From assembly GCA_947174215.1 (NCBI GenBank), contig CAMWIB010000044.1, positions 1 through 7,948 on the forward strand: 7,948 bases of DNA, written 5' to 3'. Below, in pieces: positions 6,555 through 7,948 of the stretch (within the stretch, counting starts at the first letter, position 1; every line of letters begins with the position of its first letter). The notes under the pieces were generated by a model. That model saw nothing but the letters and a program-made list of their open reading frames with translations. It was not told where the DNA came from and did no database searches. A program made the translations under genes and the position numbers. This stretch comes from an uncultured Clostridia bacterium. Lineage in GTDB: Bacteria > Bacillota > Clostridia > Christensenellales > CAG-917.

Positions 6555-6572
6555 TTGCACGTGCATTTTCAA
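6555..6572 (-). repeat. IS30 right terminal inverted repeat
   Basis: Read on the minus strand this is TTGAAAATGCACGTGCAA, 14 of 18 identical to the left end. It also contains the palindrome TTGCACGTGCAA. The four differences keep much of the internal symmetry of each end. Confidence 0.5.
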
Positions 6573-6581
6573 AAGAGTATT

Positions 6582-6642
6582 ACGCGACACCTTGTACTAT
6601 ACGAGCCGTCGCGCTGCGCGCGACGGGTACAAGGTGTCGCGT
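6582..6642. repeat. Large compound hairpin (16-base outer and 9-base inner stems)
   Basis: ACGCGACACCTTGTAC (6582-6597) is the exact reverse complement of 6627-6642. Inside it CCGTCGCGC (6606-6614) pairs exactly with GCGCGACGG (6618-6626) around a three-base loop. Only the eight bases TATACGAG (6598-6605) remain as a one-sided bulge. All 25 pairs are perfect. It begins nine bases outside the IS30 right end. Confidence 0.9.
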
Positions 6643-6679
6643 TTTACCGACCGACAGACCGATAAATTGAGCCTTAAAC

Positions 6680-6717
6680 AGCGGATTTCGCACGGTAAAC
6701 CTTTGCGAAATACCGCT
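6680..6717. repeat. Second large hairpin near rep
   Basis: AGCGGATTTCGCA (6680-6692) pairs with 6704-6717 over 13 bases with a single bulged A (6712) and an 11-base loop. On the plus strand it is followed by TATATTTTTATTTTG, so a rightward terminator is one reading. A single-strand or double-strand origin hairpin is another. Confidence 0.7.
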
Positions 6718-6792
6718 TATATTTTTATTTTGTAATAACTCATAACAGCAAAACACAAAAAATTTGCATTTTTATCATTATCAAACAAACGC

Positions 6793-6821
6793 AAAAAACA
6801 CCGTATGCAAAGCCATAGGTG
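6793..6821 (-). terminator. Rho-independent terminator downstream of rep
   Basis: On the minus strand CACC-TATG pairs with CATA-GGTG, with one bulged base, around a six-base loop. The stem (6799-6821) is followed by TTTTTTG (6792-6798). It lies about 30 bases after the rep stop codon and has the right orientation for it. Confidence 0.6.
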
Positions 6822-6851
6822 TAAGACAGCTTTTAGTATTCGTATATCGTT

Positions 6852-7820
6852 TTATGCCGCTTGTGGCGGATTACATATTAAGTCAATTATTGATAGTTGC
6901 TTATACTTAAAACGCATTATATCGCGTTCCCAACTTATCACGTCATCAAAAAGTATATACTTTGTACCAAAGTCTTGCATTTCCGTTATTATGTCGTTAC
7001 CGTTGAGCTTACAATATATTTCAGTCGGTATACCTCTACTATAAACAATTCGTTCACCTGTCTTACTTATGTACTTTAATAAATAGCTTAGCGTATTTCC
7101 GTGTTTCAGTTCCATTTCGCTCAATTCCTCAAAATCGTTACGTCCAAAAGTCTTTTGAAAAAAATCGTTTTCGTATGTCGTTTGCATTTTTCCTTGCGCC
7201 GTACTGTAATCTGTCTTTTCCGTAATCGTTCCCACCATTTCACCGTCAGGGATATAAAACACCCCGTGAAAGTGTAAACGACCTGTTTCGGGCGCACGCT
7301 CAAATACGCCCATATAACGCCATCCACGGCGTGTATGTAAGTTGGATAAGCATTTACGCAGTTTTGCCCGAAACGTGTGTTCATCTTGCTTACCGTCATC
7401 ATAGGTAAATGTTACAAAGTAATTCCACTTATTAAGGTTAGCTTTACGACGAAAACGCTTTTTACGTACATAAAGATTATGTCGTTTGCGTTCGATTTTA
7501 TCCGCAATATATGTGTCTAAACCGATATAAAAAGGGAATAACAAAAGTATTCCGTCTTTTATATAAGTTGCAAGCTCATCAACCTTTACGCCGTCTTGCA
7601 TAGCCTTATTGTAAAGGCTATCAAAAAGTATATCAATATCCTCACGTTCCTTATTGCGTGATACAGGCTTAGAGCTACTACGGATATACCTTGTTGCAAT
7701 ATAATGCCCGCCGTCATTATAAACCTTGTAACACGGCGTTTCAAACGGCATAGGCTCATCATAAAAATAGCGATAAGGAAAAGTTATTTTATCTTCGTCT
7801 TGTATTGCTGTATTATTCAC
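6852..7820 (-). CDS. Rolling-circle replication initiator, HUH endonuclease (two-tyrosine type)
   Basis: This 322-residue protein carries the three motifs of rolling-circle Rep proteins in order. Motif 1 is YFVTFTYDD (about 134-142). Motif 2, GRLHFHGVF, supplies the metal-binding His183-Phe-His185. Motif 3, SYLLKYISK, has Tyr246 and Tyr250 with Lys249 and Lys253. A YxxxY pair is the arrangement in phiX174 gpA, microvirus initiators and IS91-like transposases, where the two tyrosines alternate in nicking and joining. Overall it resembles the ORF2/G2P-type replication proteins of small ssDNA phages and plasmids. No helicase domain follows motif 3. The start is a GTG at 7820 with AGAGG six bases upstream. 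An ATG five bases further upstream is out of frame and stops after two codons. A basic stretch at 110-126 may bind DNA. Low GC content relative to tldD suggests acquired DNA. The HUH call is strong; the replicon type is open. Confidence 0.82.
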   Translation of the reverse strand: MNNTAIQDEDKITFPYRYFYDEPMPFETPCYKVYNDGGHYIATRYIRSSSKPVSRNKEREDIDILFDSLYNKAMQDGVKVDELATYIKDGILLLFPFYIGLDTYIADKIERKRHNLYVRKKRFRRKANLNKWNYFVTFTYDDGKQDEHTFRAKLRKCLSNLHTRRGWRYMGVFERAPETGRLHFHGVFYIPDGEMVGTITEKTDYSTAQGKMQTTYENDFFQKTFGRNDFEELSEMELKHGNTLSYLLKYISKTGERIVYSRGIPTEIYCKLNGNDIITEMQDFGTKYILFDDVISWERDIMRFKYKQLSIIDLICNPPQAA

Positions 7821-7829
7821 TTCATACCT

Positions 7830-7948
7830 CTACAATCGTTTACTTACGGATTGTAAAGCACCTTTCGCGGCATAAAATTTATTCCACGGTGTGCTTGACA
7901 ATCCGTATTTTCCGTAGCCCTTTCGCGCCGCCGAAAGCAACTCAAAAG
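7830..7948 (-). CDS. Unidentified gene upstream of rep, C-terminal part (truncated by window)
   Basis: A minus-strand frame is open from the window edge (first full codon at 7946-7944) to TAG at 7830-7832, giving 38 residues. The tail is basic and contains KGYGKYGLSSTPWNKF and a final AAKGALQSVSKRL. It ends nine bases before the rep GTG, and its stop codon abuts the rep ribosome binding site (TAGAGGT). This is the spacing of co-transcribed, translationally coupled genes. I do not recognise the protein. In small ssDNA phages and plasmids the gene beside rep may be a structural protein, a DNA-binding protein or a copy-number regulator, but nothing here decides among them. Confidence 0.55.
   Translation of the reverse strand, partial: FELLSAARKGYGKYGLSSTPWNKFYAAKGALQSVSKRL
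7845..7907. repeat. 17-base inverted repeat upstream of rep
   Basis: TACGGATTGTAAAGCAC (7845-7861) is complementary to 7891-7907 at 16 of 17 positions, with a 29-base loop. It lies inside the truncated upstream frame and ends 24 bases before the rep start. A transcript hairpin here could influence rep expression, or it could be a Rep binding site. Confidence 0.6.

Larger units (their letters stand above)
5439..6572 (-). mobile_element. IS30-family insertion sequence, about 1.13 kb
   Basis: One intact IS30-type transposase is bounded by imperfect 18-base inverted ends (5439-5456 and 6555-6572). The total length, 1134 bases, is within the IS30 family range. The stop codon of the transposase abuts the left end, and the start lies 48 bases inside the right end. 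No convincing short target duplication can be read next to these ends, so the exact boundaries may be off by a few bases. Confidence 0.6.
6573..6851. other. Gene-free, highly structured region downstream of rep; possible origin
   Basis: There is no gene between the IS30 end and the rep stop codon. The region holds a 61-base compound hairpin (6582-6642), short ACCGA repeats at about 6645-6663, a second large hairpin (6680-6717), an AT-rich stretch (6718-6790) and the rep terminator (6793-6821). Large hairpins, short repeats and an AT-rich tract next to a rolling-circle initiator are what a replication origin would contain. No nick site is proven. Confidence 0.4.

Noticed and set aside
6507..6590. 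Extending the transposase to the ATG at 6590.
   Set aside because: The extension would run through the IS end and into the large hairpin, and the inner start at 6506 has AAAGGA upstream.
5416..7937. An 11-base inverted match CTTTCGGCGGC between 5416-5426 and 7927-7937, which could look like element ends.
   Set aside because: Matches of this length between two places in an 8 kb window are expected by chance, and the flanking bases do not extend the similarity.

Overview
The window looks like chromosomal DNA of an anaerobic, low-to-moderate GC Gram-positive bacterium, most likely a member of the Clostridia. The evidence is AGGA-type ribosome binding sites, sigma-A-like promoters, T-tailed hairpin terminators, and a reverse-order rubrerythrin of the type known from clostridia. 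No species can be named from the sequence alone.

Left part (1-2130), ordinary chromosome. It opens with the 3' end of rplL (ribosomal protein L7/L12, C-terminal domain) and its terminator. An alpha/beta-hydrolase of the prolyl-aminopeptidase-like (S33) type lies convergently on the minus strand. Its promoter region is shared, divergently, with a reverse rubrerythrin gene that has a very good promoter (TTGACG-17-TATAAT). A partial PerR-box match covers the -10 element. A strong hairpin terminator closes the rubrerythrin unit.

Middle (2130-5440). A 300-base gene-free stretch carries at least two and a half copies of a small GC-rich palindromic repeat. It is followed, on the minus strand, by a two-gene operon in the order tldD then pmbA/tldE with ATGA translational coupling. 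The two products should form a TldD/TldE zinc-protease complex. TldD keeps the HExxxH motif and the downstream Cys; PmbA lacks the motif, as expected. No peptide substrate gene is visible. Upstream of tldD lie a promoter, a leader hairpin, a perfect 30-base palindrome and a bidirectional terminator-like hairpin.

Right part (5440-7948), mobile DNA. An intact IS30-family transposase is bounded by 18-base imperfect inverted ends. Nine bases beyond its right end is a 61-base compound hairpin, then a second large hairpin, then a terminator. After these comes a minus-strand rolling-circle replication initiator (HUH endonuclease, two-tyrosine YLLKY motif, 322 aa) with no helicase domain. A gene truncated by the window edge sits 9 bases upstream of it in the same direction. 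This looks like one end of an integrated ssDNA-type replicon (microvirus-, inovirus- or plasmid-like), with its structured origin-like region downstream of rep and an IS30 element inserted at or next to it. Which replicon type it is cannot be decided here because no capsid, Zot or mobilisation gene is in view.
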